Assembly: GCA_020724865.1 (NCBI GenBank)
Contig: DYGA01000006.1
Coordinates: 1-52,318, forward strand
DNA from: Candidatus Paceibacter sp.
GTDB taxonomy: Bacteria > Patescibacteria > ABY1 > S139-126
Direction of reading: 5' to 3'
Length of the DNA stretch: 52,318 bases
This document shows positions 26,972 through 34,210 of the stretch, in pieces. How positions within the stretch are numbered: position 1 is the first letter of the stretch; every line of letters starts with the position of its first letter. The notes beneath the pieces were generated by a model. The model had not been told where the DNA came from and searched no databases. It was given only the letters and a program-made list of their open reading frames with translations. Made by a program: the position numbers and the translations under genes.

Positions 26972-28414
26972 TTAATTTCTTTTAAAAGATAGCAGTACCT
27001 GCTTAATATCACGGCTAGTAATAGATTTAATAATAATTTGAATAATTAAATAAAATAAACTACCAAATATAGCACTAACCAACCAATTGAAGTATTGCAA
27101 ACTAAAAAATATTATTATTATCATAAAAGTACTAGCAAATAACGTCTTAATAGTTACCTTAAGTAAGTATTTATAATCTATCTTTAATAAACTTTTGGCA
27201 ATAAATAAATTAAGCAAAAATAAAATAAATGTGCTTAAAAATGAAGCAATTGCAGCACCAACCGCCTGAAATTGAGGAATTAAAAATAAATTTAATAAAA
27301 TATTAAATATCATAGCTAAACCAATATTTAAAGTATTTCTACTTTGTTTATTAGCCGCATTAAGTAAAGAACCTAAAGGAAAATTTATAAACAAAAATAT
27401 TAAACTGGCAATTAAAATCTGTAAAGGTAATATTGAACCGATATATTCTTCAGTATAAAGAGTTAAAATAAATTTATCAGCTAAAAAAATAATGCCAAAA
27501 CTTAATGGTATAGTTAAAATCAATAAATAATAAACGGCGCGAGTAAAAGCTTTATTCAACATGTCTTTATCATGAGTAAAATAAGTGCTCATAGCTGGAT
27601 AAAGAGACGCAACCAAAGCCAAAGGTAAAAATTGCAAGGCAAAAGTTAATTTATAAGCGACGGCATAATATCCTAAGGCGACATTGGAGGCTAATTTAGA
27701 TAAAAGAACTTGATCAAAAGCTCCATAAACTTTTGTAAAACCGGCGGAAAGAGCAAAAGGTAAAATTATTAAAAAAATTTTTTTCCAATAATCAAAATCA
27801 AAGGAAAATTTTATTTTTAAATTTAATTTCCAATATAACAAAGATAAGGCATAGAATAAATTTAAAATATTTACTGCTAATAAAACAAATAATAAAACTT
27901 GCAAATTAGTTGTAAATTGCAATGTGATAATACCAATGATTGTTATTAACAACTGTACGGTTACGGTACCAAAAGATTCGTATTTTAAATTGTGCCAACC
28001 GCGAATAATTGCGTAACAAGAAATTACCAACGATTCAACCAACATCAAAAAAGTTGCTATATAAATTAACTGTTTTGTTAAAATTTGATAACCTAACAGG
28101 TTTACTGTTAAAAAAATTATGACTACTGATAATATTGAACTAAAAATTTTAAAACCAAAAACATTACTCAATAATTTTTGTGATAATAAATGATCTTTAG
28201 CTACTTCTCTGGTGATAAAATGATTACTGCCAAAATCAACAATAATAGAAAATATAGTCACAAAAGATAAGGCAAATACGTATTGCCCCAAGTTTTCCGC
28301 ACCTAAAACGCGAGCCAAATAAGTAAAATAAACAAATGAAATTATTTTTTGTAAAATTAACGCCAAAGTAAACCAAGTTGTATTGGCTGCAATTTTTGTT
28401 TGTTCGTTAGACAT
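26972..28414 (-). CDS. Wzx-type polysaccharide flippase (MATE/MVF-like)
   Basis: Polytopic membrane protein (480 residues, about 12-14 segments) of the oligosaccharide flippase family, with an N-terminal NTTWFTLALILQKIISFVYF and ARVLGAENLGQYVFALS typical of Wzx. It would move lipid-linked glycan units across the cytoplasmic membrane for the downstream polymerase/ligase-like protein. It is the first gene of the cluster, with a TATAAT box six bases before its ATG. uppP at 37071 recycles the lipid carrier. Confidence 0.92.
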   Translation of the reverse strand: MSNEQTKIAANTTWFTLALILQKIISFVYFTYLARVLGAENLGQYVFALSFVTIFSIIVDFGSNHFITREVAKDHLLSQKLLSNVFGFKIFSSILSVVIIFLTVNLLGYQILTKQLIYIATFLMLVESLVISCYAIIRGWHNLKYESFGTVTVQLLITIIGIITLQFTTNLQVLLFVLLAVNILNLFYALSLLYWKLNLKIKFSFDFDYWKKIFLIILPFALSAGFTKVYGAFDQVLLSKLASNVALGYYAVAYKLTFALQFLPLALVASLYPAMSTYFTHDKDMLNKAFTRAVYYLLILTIPLSFGIIFLADKFILTLYTEEYIGSILPLQILIASLIFLFINFPLGSLLNAANKQSRNTLNIGLAMIFNILLNLFLIPQFQAVGAAIASFLSTFILFLLNLFIAKSLLKIDYKYLLKVTIKTLFASTFMIIIIFFSLQYFNWLVSAIFGSLFYLIIQIIIKSITSRDIKQVLLSFKRN

Positions 28415-28426
28415 ATAGTAATTATA
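28415..28426 (-). promoter_or_regulatory. Leaderless promoter of the glycan cluster
   Basis: Minus-strand TATAAT at 28421-28426, six bases before the flippase ATG at 28414. The predicted mRNA would have almost no leader. Confidence 0.7.
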
Positions 28427-28443
28427 CCTTATCTAAACAACAA

Positions 28444-28476
28444 ATAAACAGCGATGCGTAAAGCATCGCTGTTTAT
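28444..28476 (-). terminator. Terminator of the ribosomal-protein operon
   Basis: A perfect 14-bp stem (ATAAACAGCGATGC / GCATCGCTGTTTAT) around a five-base loop, five bases after the rpsI stop, followed on the minus strand by a T-rich stretch. It separates rpsI from the glycan-cluster promoter. Confidence 0.88.
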
Positions 28477-28481
28477 GAGAA

Positions 28482-28904
28482 TTACCGTTTTTGCCATTGC
28501 GGAGCTCGTCTGGCCTTTTTCAAACCTGGTTTTTTTCTTTCTTTGATTCTAGAATCACGTGTCAATAAATTATATTTTTTTAAAACGGATCGAAGATCTT
28601 TATCCATGTCTACCATAGCTCTGGCAATGCCTAACTTAATTGCATCAGCCTGACCTTTAAAACCACCACCGCTAACCTGAACTACTACATCAAAATGCTC
28701 ACTTTTATCAACTAAAGCTAAAGGTTTTTTAATATTTAATAACAATTCTTGTCTGGGAAAATATTTTTCAACTTCTTTATCATTCACAAAAAATCTGCCT
28801 TTGCCTTTAGGATATAATCTCACTTTAGCAATGGCGTTTTTTCTTTTACCAATTGCTGCATAATATTTACCCTTGAATTCCAATGTATTTTCTTTAACCG
28901 ACAT
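28482..28904 (-). CDS. rpsI: Ribosomal protein S9
   Basis: Small-subunit protein whose C-terminal tail contacts the P-site tRNA. YAAIGKRKNAIAKVRLYPKG, GGGFKGQADAIKLGIARA and the basic end KKPGLKKARRAPQWQKR are diagnostic. The final residues are QKR rather than the more usual SKR. It is the last gene of the ribosomal operon, three bases after rplM, and a strong terminator follows. Confidence 0.98.
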   Translation of the reverse strand: MSVKENTLEFKGKYYAAIGKRKNAIAKVRLYPKGKGRFFVNDKEVEKYFPRQELLLNIKKPLALVDKSEHFDVVVQVSGGGFKGQADAIKLGIARAMVDMDKDLRSVLKKYNLLTRDSRIKERKKPGLKKARRAPQWQKR

Positions 28905-28907
28905 ATT

Positions 28908-29261
28908 TTATTTAAAAGTTAAACGTTTTATCATATGTTGTCTTAATTTATTTTTTGGCAACATATTGTGGACCGCTCTTTTGATAACTTGTTCGGGATT
29001 AGTGGAAATTAATTCTGATAATTTTTTTTGTTTTAAACCGCCCGGATAACCACTATAATGGGTATAAATTTTTTGATCTAATTTGGAACCAGTTATCTTA
29101 ATCTTGTCAGCATTATAAATAATAACACTATCACCGTTATCAAGATGGTGTGAAAAATTAACTTTGTTTTTACCTCGCAACAAATTAGCGACCCTGGTAG
29201 CCAACCTGCCTAAAACCTGCCCAGAGGCATCAATTTCATGAATTGTTCGCTTTGTCTTCAT
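28908..29261 (-). CDS. rplM: Ribosomal protein L13
   Basis: Early-assembling large-subunit protein. Seen: IDASGQVLGRLATRVANLLRGKNK, NADKIKITGSKLDQK and HMLPKNKLRQHMIKRL. The 117 residues are shorter than the usual ~140 because the N- and C-terminal extensions are trimmed. It is adjacent to rpsI, its usual partner. Confidence 0.97.
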   Translation of the reverse strand: MKTKRTIHEIDASGQVLGRLATRVANLLRGKNKVNFSHHLDNGDSVIIYNADKIKITGSKLDQKIYTHYSGYPGGLKQKKLSELISTNPEQVIKRAVHNMLPKNKLRQHMIKRLTFK

Positions 29262-29266
29262 AAAAA

Positions 29267-29620
29267 TTATTTTATTAACTCAATATAAACCAGTTCAGCG
29301 CCATCACCACGACGCTGATTGGCTTTATAAATTCTTGTATAACCACCCTGTCGATCTAAATAACGTGGCCCTAAAACCTCAAACAGCTTTTTTACAGAAT
29401 TTGGCGTAAACATACTTTTCATAATAATTCTCCGATTATGCAAGGAATCTTTTTTTGCCCGTGTAATCATAGTTTCAACCTTTGATCTAATAACTTTAGC
29501 TTTAGCTTCTGTAGTCTTTATTTTTTCATACAATATTAAACTTTCAGCTAAATTTCTTAGCATTAAATTTCTAGGTCCAACTTTGCGTTTGAATATTTTT
29601 CCTTTATGTAAATGTTTCAT
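29267..29620 (-). CDS. rplQ: Ribosomal protein L17
   Basis: Large-subunit protein near the exit tunnel. MKHLHKGKIFKRKVGPRNLMLRNLAESLILYEKI is a close variant of the family N-terminus, and it ends RRGDGAELVYIELIK. The 117 residues are normal. It follows rpoA by eight bases, as in most bacteria. Confidence 0.98.
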   Translation of the reverse strand: MKHLHKGKIFKRKVGPRNLMLRNLAESLILYEKIKTTEAKAKVIRSKVETMITRAKKDSLHNRRIIMKSMFTPNSVKKLFEVLGPRYLDRQGGYTRIYKANQRRGDGAELVYIELIK

Positions 29621-29628
29621 AGCTCATT

Positions 29629-30384
29629 TTATTCTTTGTCTGTATTTTTTTTCTTTGATTTTTCTTTTACTTTCACTGTTGGGTCAATATCGCTTTTAGT
29701 ATTTTCTTTTAATAGTTGAAAATGTTCTAACAAAATTGATAAAGCATAATCAACTGCATTCTTGGGTGTAATAGAACCATCAGTGACAATATTCATTGAT
29801 AGACGATCATAATTTATATCTTGCCCAACCCGCGCCGGTTTAACTTCATAACCAACACTAACAACGGGAGAAAAAAAAGCATCTAAATATATAACTCCGA
29901 CTTCTTTTTCTTCATTTTTTCTGTCTTCTACCGGTAAATAACCATATCCTTTTTCGACCGTCATTTCCATGTCTAATTCAGCTTTTTTATCTGTTATTGT
30001 AGCAATAACAAAATCTTTATCAATTACTTCAACATCAGAATTTTTGTCAATATCGCCGGCTTTAACCTCTCCAACTTTACCCTTTACCTTTAAGTGTATT
30101 TTAACTGGCTCGTCTGAAGAGCTTTTTAATTTTAAATTTTTTAAATTTAACATAATTTCAACTAAATCTTCCTTAACACCAGGAATAGTTGAAAACTCAT
30201 GGTCAACTTTTTTAACTTTAATTTTTGTTACCGCAGCTCCAGGCAAAGAAGATAATAAAACTCGTCTTAAAGCATTACCCAAAGTTGTACCATACCCAGC
30301 ACTACAAGGCTCAATAATAAAATTTGATTCATTTGGCCCTTTGTCTTCCCAAGATATTTTATTTGGCAACGGTATAATAGACAT
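29629..30384 (-). CDS. rpoA: RNA polymerase subunit alpha lacking the C-terminal domain
   Basis: The assembly platform for RNA polymerase. The N-terminal domain is complete: FIIEPCSAGYGTTLGNALRRVLLSSLPG at about 22-49 and the dimer-interface end DRLSMNIVTDGSITPKNAVDYALSILLEHFQ. After that only ~25 charged residues follow (KEKSKKKNTDKE at the end). The helix-hairpin-helix C-terminal domain, which normally binds UP elements and activators, is absent; length is 251 against ~310-330 in typical bacteria. I set the start at MSIIPLPNKI; the longer in-frame start would overlap rpsD by 59 bases. Confidence 0.95.
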   Translation of the reverse strand: MSIIPLPNKISWEDKGPNESNFIIEPCSAGYGTTLGNALRRVLLSSLPGAAVTKIKVKKVDHEFSTIPGVKEDLVEIMLNLKNLKLKSSSDEPVKIHLKVKGKVGEVKAGDIDKNSDVEVIDKDFVIATITDKKAELDMEMTVEKGYGYLPVEDRKNEEKEVGVIYLDAFFSPVVSVGYEVKPARVGQDINYDRLSMNIVTDGSITPKNAVDYALSILLEHFQLLKENTKSDIDPTVKVKEKSKKKNTDKE

Positions 30385-30400
30385 AAAATTTAAATTTATA

Positions 30401-31015
30401 TTATTTAGAATAAAATTCAATAATAGCTCTGGTGTCAAAAAGTAAAGCTTGTTGATCAACTGTCGGTGCAGTTACTAACTTAAATGATAAATTTTTATAA
30501 TCAGGCGCTAACCAGTTAACAATTTCTTGCTTAGTCGGCCATTTTTTTATAATATCTTTAATTAAATTTTTATTTTTTTTATTCTCTTTAACTGCCACAA
30601 TATCGCCAACTTTACAACTATAAGAAGGTATATCCACTTTTTTTCCATTTACTTCAAAAAATCCGTGAGTTACCATTTGTCTTGCTTGAGCTCTAGTTTC
30701 AGCTAATCCAGAACGAAAAACCACATTATCCAGTCTTGATTCTAAAAGTTGTACTAAAATTTCTCCAGTGTCACCTTTTTTAGATAAAGCTTTTTTATAA
30801 TAATTTACAAATTGTTTTTCCATCAGACCATATATACGTTTGGCTTTCTGTTTTTCTCTTAACTGTTGGCCATAAGTAGATAGTCTAACCTTTTGACTTG
30901 GTCCATGAACGCCTGGTGGATAATTTCTTTTTTGTAAGGGACTTTTTGCTTTACCAAAAAGATTAACGCCTTCGCGTCTAGATAATTTATCTTTTGGTCC
31001 TAAATATCTTCCCAT
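30401..31015 (-). CDS. rpsD: Ribosomal protein S4
   Basis: Primary 16S-binding protein. GRYLGPKDKLSRREGVNLF, the S4 RNA-binding domain (LESRLDNVVFRSGLAETRAQARQMVTHGFFEVNGKKV) and the length of 204 are typical. It is the zinc-free form, without the N-terminal Cys cluster. It lies between rpsK and rpoA in the standard alpha-operon order; in many bacteria S4 represses this operon. Confidence 0.98.
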   Translation of the reverse strand: MGRYLGPKDKLSRREGVNLFGKAKSPLQKRNYPPGVHGPSQKVRLSTYGQQLREKQKAKRIYGLMEKQFVNYYKKALSKKGDTGEILVQLLESRLDNVVFRSGLAETRAQARQMVTHGFFEVNGKKVDIPSYSCKVGDIVAVKENKKNKNLIKDIIKKWPTKQEIVNWLAPDYKNLSFKLVTAPTVDQQALLFDTRAIIEFYSK

Positions 31016-31035
31016 GGTAAAAAAAATTAATTAAA

Positions 31036-31476
31036 TTAAACTCTTCTTGGTTTCTTTTTTCGACAACCGTTATGTGGCAATGGAGTAACATCACGAATAC
31101 TTACCACATCAATATTATTGGCTTGTATGGCTCTAATAGCCGCTTCCCTACCGCCACCTATACCTTTAACCATTACGCTGACTTCTTTTAAGCCATAATC
31201 TTTTACTTTTTCTGCGGCTGTTCTAACAATCACACCTGCGGCATAAGGAGTTGCCTTTTTTGGTCCTTTAAAACCACACTGTCCAGCACTAACAGTTGTC
31301 AACACATTACCGTTCATATCAGCAAAACTAACAATAGTATTGTTGTAAGTAGCTTGAATATAAGCATTACCACGTTTTACCTGTCTTTTTTTCCGACTTT
31401 TTTTTAGTTGCTTAACTTCAGTCTGTTCAACATTATTGTCCTTATTTATATTTGTATTTTTTTCTTGTTCAGTCAT
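31036..31476 (-). CDS. rpsK: Ribosomal protein S11
   Basis: Platform protein of the small subunit. YIQATYNNTIVSFADMNGNVL, GFKGPKKATPYAAG and the end DVTPLPHNGCRKKKPRRV are diagnostic. The first ~30 residues are a charged extension, giving 146 residues against the usual ~129. Gaps to rpsM and rpsD are 10 and 20 bases. Confidence 0.98.
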   Translation of the reverse strand: MTEQEKNTNINKDNNVEQTEVKQLKKSRKKRQVKRGNAYIQATYNNTIVSFADMNGNVLTTVSAGQCGFKGPKKATPYAAGVIVRTAAEKVKDYGLKEVSVMVKGIGGGREAAIRAIQANNIDVVSIRDVTPLPHNGCRKKKPRRV

Positions 31477-31486
31477 GTTTTATTTA

Positions 31487-31876
31487 TTAAGTCTTTTGAG
31501 CAGCTTTAGCTCTACCAGATCCCATTGTCTTTCTAACATTCCCTCTAACAGTTCGACTATTTGTTTTGGTCCGTTGACCACGAACTGGTAAGCCTCGAGT
31601 ATGACGAATCCCCCGATAACTAGAAATTTCTTTTAAACGTTTGATATTACTCAAAACCTCTCTTTTTAAATCACCTTCAATTTTAAAATTTTTATCAATA
31701 TAATTTTTGATATCATTCAATTGTTTTTCAGAAATATCTTTGACTTTAATATTTTTATCAATTCCTAATGCAGACAATATTAAATTTGACCTAGCTTTAC
31801 CAATTCCATAAATATAAGTTAAAGCAATTTCTATTCTTTTTTTATCAGGTATGTTTATACCAGCTATACGTGCCAT
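31487..31876 (-). CDS. rpsM: Ribosomal protein S13
   Basis: Head protein of the small subunit that bridges to the large subunit. ARIAGINIPDKKRIEIALTYIYGIG at the N-terminus and RGIRHTRGLPVRGQRTKTN in the C-terminal half are conserved. Length is 129. It follows rpmJ by 15 bases. Confidence 0.98.
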   Translation of the reverse strand: MARIAGINIPDKKRIEIALTYIYGIGKARSNLILSALGIDKNIKVKDISEKQLNDIKNYIDKNFKIEGDLKREVLSNIKRLKEISSYRGIRHTRGLPVRGQRTKTNSRTVRGNVRKTMGSGRAKAAQKT

Positions 31877-31891
31877 ATATTTTAATTTAAA

Positions 31892-32005
31892 TTATCCTTG
31901 TCTCTGTTTATGACGAGGGTTTTTACATATAACCCAAACTCTACCCTCACGGCGAATAACTCGACAGTCCTTACACATTTTTTTTACAGAAGCTCTTACT
32001 TTCAT
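31892..32005 (-). CDS. rpmJ: Ribosomal protein L36
   Basis: A 37-residue protein starting MKVRASVKKMCKDCRVIRR and ending KNPRHKQRQG. It carries the Cys-Cys-Cys-His zinc ligands of L36 (Cys11, Cys14, Cys27, His32). Its position between infA and rpsM is the standard alpha-operon place. It begins three bases after the infA stop. Confidence 0.97.
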   Translation of the reverse strand: MKVRASVKKMCKDCRVIRREGRVWVICKNPRHKQRQG

Positions 32006-32008
32006 AAA

Positions 32009-32290
32009 TTATAATCTTCTAGTTATACGTCCCTTGGTTAAATCATAGGGACTCATTTCAAGTTTAACCCTATCTCCAATAACTAAACGTATCTTAAACA
32101 TTCTCATTTTACCAGATAGATGGGCTAAAATTTCATGGTTATTGTCCAGCAAAACTTTAAAACTCCCAGCTGGGAGCATTTCAATTACTTCTCCCTCAAC
32201 TTCAATAAACCCTTTTTTATTTTGACTAATTGTAGAGTCTGAAGTTGATGTTGATTGTTCGTTATTTTTCTCGTTTAAATTGTCTATCAT
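32009..32290 (-). CDS. infA: Translation initiation factor IF-1 with N-terminal extension
   Basis: OB-fold factor that occupies the ribosomal A site during initiation. The core KKGFIEVEGEVIEMLPAGSFKVLLDN through RVKLEMSPYDLTKGRITRRL is standard. About 24 extra N-terminal residues rich in Asn, Ser and Thr precede it, with no alternative Met closer to the core, giving 93 residues against the usual ~72. It is first in the ribosomal operon with a leader of about 95 bases after a near-perfect promoter. Confidence 0.96.
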   Translation of the reverse strand: MIDNLNEKNNEQSTSTSDSTISQNKKGFIEVEGEVIEMLPAGSFKVLLDNNHEILAHLSGKMRMFKIRLVIGDRVKLEMSPYDLTKGRITRRL

Positions 32291-32391
32291 GAAAATTAAG
32301 CAAAATAAAATTCGTAGTAAAGTAATTTACTAGAATTTACATTGACTTAAGGTGTTTTTTAGTTATACACACTATTTAGTCTGTAGTAAAT

Positions 32392-32419
32392 ATTATAACA
32401 GAAAAGAAATTTGTGTCAA
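32392..32419 (-). promoter_or_regulatory. Near-perfect promoter of the ribosomal operon
   Basis: Minus strand: TTGACA at 32414-32419, a 16-base spacer ending TGT, TATAAT at 32392-32397. This is the best promoter seen in the window, with both the -35 consensus and an extended -10. The start would be near 32386. The leader to infA contains a small hairpin AGTAAA-TTAC-TTTACT, but I see no clear autoregulatory fold. Confidence 0.88.
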
Positions 32420-32472
32420 GAAAATATAAAATAAATGAAATATTTAATATTTTATGCTAAAATTAGCAATAA

Positions 32473-33273
32473 TTATTTTGAAAGGATCAAGCCAACTTTT
32501 GGTCCGGTAGGTGCATTGTCAACCCAATCAGCTATGGCCGATAGTAATTTATCAGTAGTATATACATAGTTTTCTCCATTTTTCGTACCTGGATCATTGG
32601 TGATAAAATAATCGTTATGATAACCTTTTATAACTAACATGTGATATATTGGCCCTTCACCACGAAAATTTGGATTACCCAATAATCTTCCTGCAGCCGG
32701 TATAATAACTGGATTACCTTTACTTAATTCTGATTTTATTTTATCAATATCCAAATCTGAAATAATTTTATAAGACAATTGCCAATAATTTTTAGCAAGT
32801 TCACCGGTTTCAGTCAGATTCAGATCTTTGTGACTGCCATATAATTTCTCTTGATAAACTACTAGGTTATCAATTTCTTTTTTTATCTCTTCGTGTGTAT
32901 AAGCTTTTTTACCATTTAAATACCCTACTACCATCAATAGAGATGCCTCTTCACAGGCTTCTTGATAGGGCATTTTCCAATCAGCAAAAGGTGCTTGCAC
33001 GACAAAAGGAACGTTAAGATTTATACTATTTGGCAAATCTAATTTTTCAGAATCTAAATCATTATCTTCATCAGAACTGATAATTTCTTTTTCGCTACTG
33101 GAAGTACTTTCGTTGGTATTCAATTTTTTATCAAAGTATTCTCTATTTACAGCTTCAGGTAGTGGTGTTGCGGGTTGAAATAAATCTTCTTGCAAAGTCA
33201 ATACAATCACTAATACACTTAGCACCAAAACAATAAGTAATAAATAGCGAATTTTACTATTGAAAATATTCAC
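32473..33273 (-). CDS. Membrane-anchored C39-like cysteine peptidase
   Basis: One N-terminal membrane segment (about 10-27), an acidic Ser/Glu-rich linker (to ~85), then a papain-like Peptidase_C39_2-type domain: VPFVVQAPFADW, the likely nucleophile Cys107 in QEACEEASLL, catalytic His211 in IYHMLVIKGY and an Asn/Asp in FITNDPGT. The domain would face outside the cytoplasm. Substrate is unknown; cleavage of leader peptides or cell-wall peptides are both possible. The ATG overlaps the stop of the small upstream gene by four bases. Confidence 0.82.
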   Translation of the reverse strand: MNIFNSKIRYLLLIVLVLSVLVIVLTLQEDLFQPATPLPEAVNREYFDKKLNTNESTSSSEKEIISSDEDNDLDSEKLDLPNSINLNVPFVVQAPFADWKMPYQEACEEASLLMVVGYLNGKKAYTHEEIKKEIDNLVVYQEKLYGSHKDLNLTETGELAKNYWQLSYKIISDLDIDKIKSELSKGNPVIIPAAGRLLGNPNFRGEGPIYHMLVIKGYHNDYFITNDPGTKNGENYVYTTDKLLSAIADWVDNAPTGPKVGLILSK

Positions 33274-33515
33274 TTATTTTTATTTTTATTCTTTTTTAAC
33301 CACAAACTACTTGCTGATAATGCGGCTAATAAACCAACACCGATAGCAAGTTTCTTTTTAGTATTATTGTCCAATGATTTATATTTCTTTGTTGCTAATG
33401 ATGATAACTTCTTTATTTCTGTTAAAATTTTATCTGCTTGCCGCTGAAAATCATCCTTTTTATCTTTAGCAGTATCCTGTTTAATTTTTGGGGTTGGTTT
33501 TACTATTTTTGCCAT
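33270..33515 (-). CDS. Small membrane protein coupled to the C39-like peptidase
   Basis: 81 residues: a lysine-rich, probably coiled-coil stretch (about 20-50), one membrane segment at about 57-73 (IGVGLLAALSASSLWL) and a KKNKNKNK tail. I do not recognise the family; the layout resembles small YtxH-like anchors. Its last four bases overlap the peptidase start, so the two products are probably made together. It could be a partner or a substrate; neither is shown. Confidence 0.65.
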   Translation of the reverse strand: MAKIVKPTPKIKQDTAKDKKDDFQRQADKILTEIKKLSSLATKKYKSLDNNTKKKLAIGVGLLAALSASSLWLKKNKNKNK

Positions 33516-33573
33516 ATAACTTTACAAATAATAATTAATCTATTTAAATAATAACAAACCTTAACAATTTATA

Positions 33574-33582
33574 TAAGGAGGT
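33574..33582 (+). promoter_or_regulatory. Textbook Shine-Dalgarno for the 33587 gene
   Basis: TAAGGAGGT, with four bases to the ATG, matches the anti-Shine-Dalgarno almost completely. I saw no comparable site before the other start codons I inspected in the window, so it fixes this start and marks the gene as unusual. Confidence 0.85.
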
Positions 33583-33586
33583 AAGA

Positions 33587-34210
33587 ATGAAATCTCTATT
33601 TGTCTCTATATTAGTAACTGGTCTATTTGTTAATAGTTGCACTTTATATCATACTTATCAACCCCCCACTTTATCTAATGAAGAAATGGCCAGATTGCTT
33701 CGCCACACTATATCTGAAATTTTATTTGATAAATACAAAAAATTTAGTTATGGCGGATATATTTGCGATAAATCAGGTTTACTATTTTATTATGAAGCAG
33801 ATTTGGATACACTTTTTTTTGAGTTCAGTGGTTTTATAAAAAATAGTCTAACCCAGCAAATAGATAGTGGCTATTTTAAAATGTCAATCTATGGTAAAAA
33901 TTTTTACTTTTTTATTTATGATGAAAATTTTTCTGGCCAAAAAATAAATTCTGTATACAAATATATTGACCAATCAGGAGATACGGTAAGTTTATATTAC
34001 AACTACCAAAAAAATTCATTATACTCAAATAGATACTTTACTCTAGAAACTTACGCTTTTTATCTATTGGCCCTAAAAGATTTTTATAATAAACATAATA
34101 TAAAAAAATATTTATCATTGATAAAAACCCCCAATACCAGGGGGTTTTATATTATTTGCCTACAACAGCTTTTATTCTTCTCACTCCAGCTGAAGAGGCT
34201 TCTTCTTTAA
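33587..34210 (+). CDS. Putative lipoprotein of unknown function, possibly frameshifted at its 3' end
   Basis: The protein starts with a signal peptide and a lipobox-like LFVNSC (Cys18), so it is probably a lipoprotein outside the membrane. The remainder is rich in Tyr and Phe with no family I recognise. It is the only plus-strand gene between 9330 and the window end. The frame runs through a strong terminator (34123-34149) and 59 bases into alaS, which is odd. Removing one A from the seven-A run at 34102-34108 would bring TGA at about 34119 into frame just before the terminator, giving about 178 residues. The true end is therefore uncertain. Confidence 0.6.
   Translation: MKSLFVSILVTGLFVNSCTLYHTYQPPTLSNEEMARLLRHTISEILFDKYKKFSYGGYICDKSGLLFYYEADLDTLFFEFSGFIKNSLTQQIDSGYFKMSIYGKNFYFFIYDENFSGQKINSVYKYIDQSGDTVSLYYNYQKNSLYSNRYFTLETYAFYLLALKDFYNKHNIKKYLSLIKTPNTRGFYIICLQQLLFFSLQLKRLLL
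34123..34149. terminator. Bidirectional terminator between the lipoprotein gene and alaS
   Basis: AAAACCCCC and GGGGGTTTT pair around a seven-base loop (AATACCA), with A and T runs on the two sides, so it can end transcription from both converging genes. It lies two bases after the alaS stop. Confidence 0.88.

Noticed and set aside
29969..30445. 158-codon open frame on the plus strand inside rpoA
   Set aside because: Antisense to a certain rpoA; no ribosome site or family resemblance.
30385..30459. Upstream 25-codon extension of rpoA
   Set aside because: The extension would overlap rpsD, has no family resemblance and lies before the well-conserved MSIIPLPNKI-type start.
32455..32468. TGCTAA/TTAGCA hairpin after the C39-like peptidase gene
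   Set aside because: A six-base A+T-rich stem without a proper T run is not enough to call a terminator.
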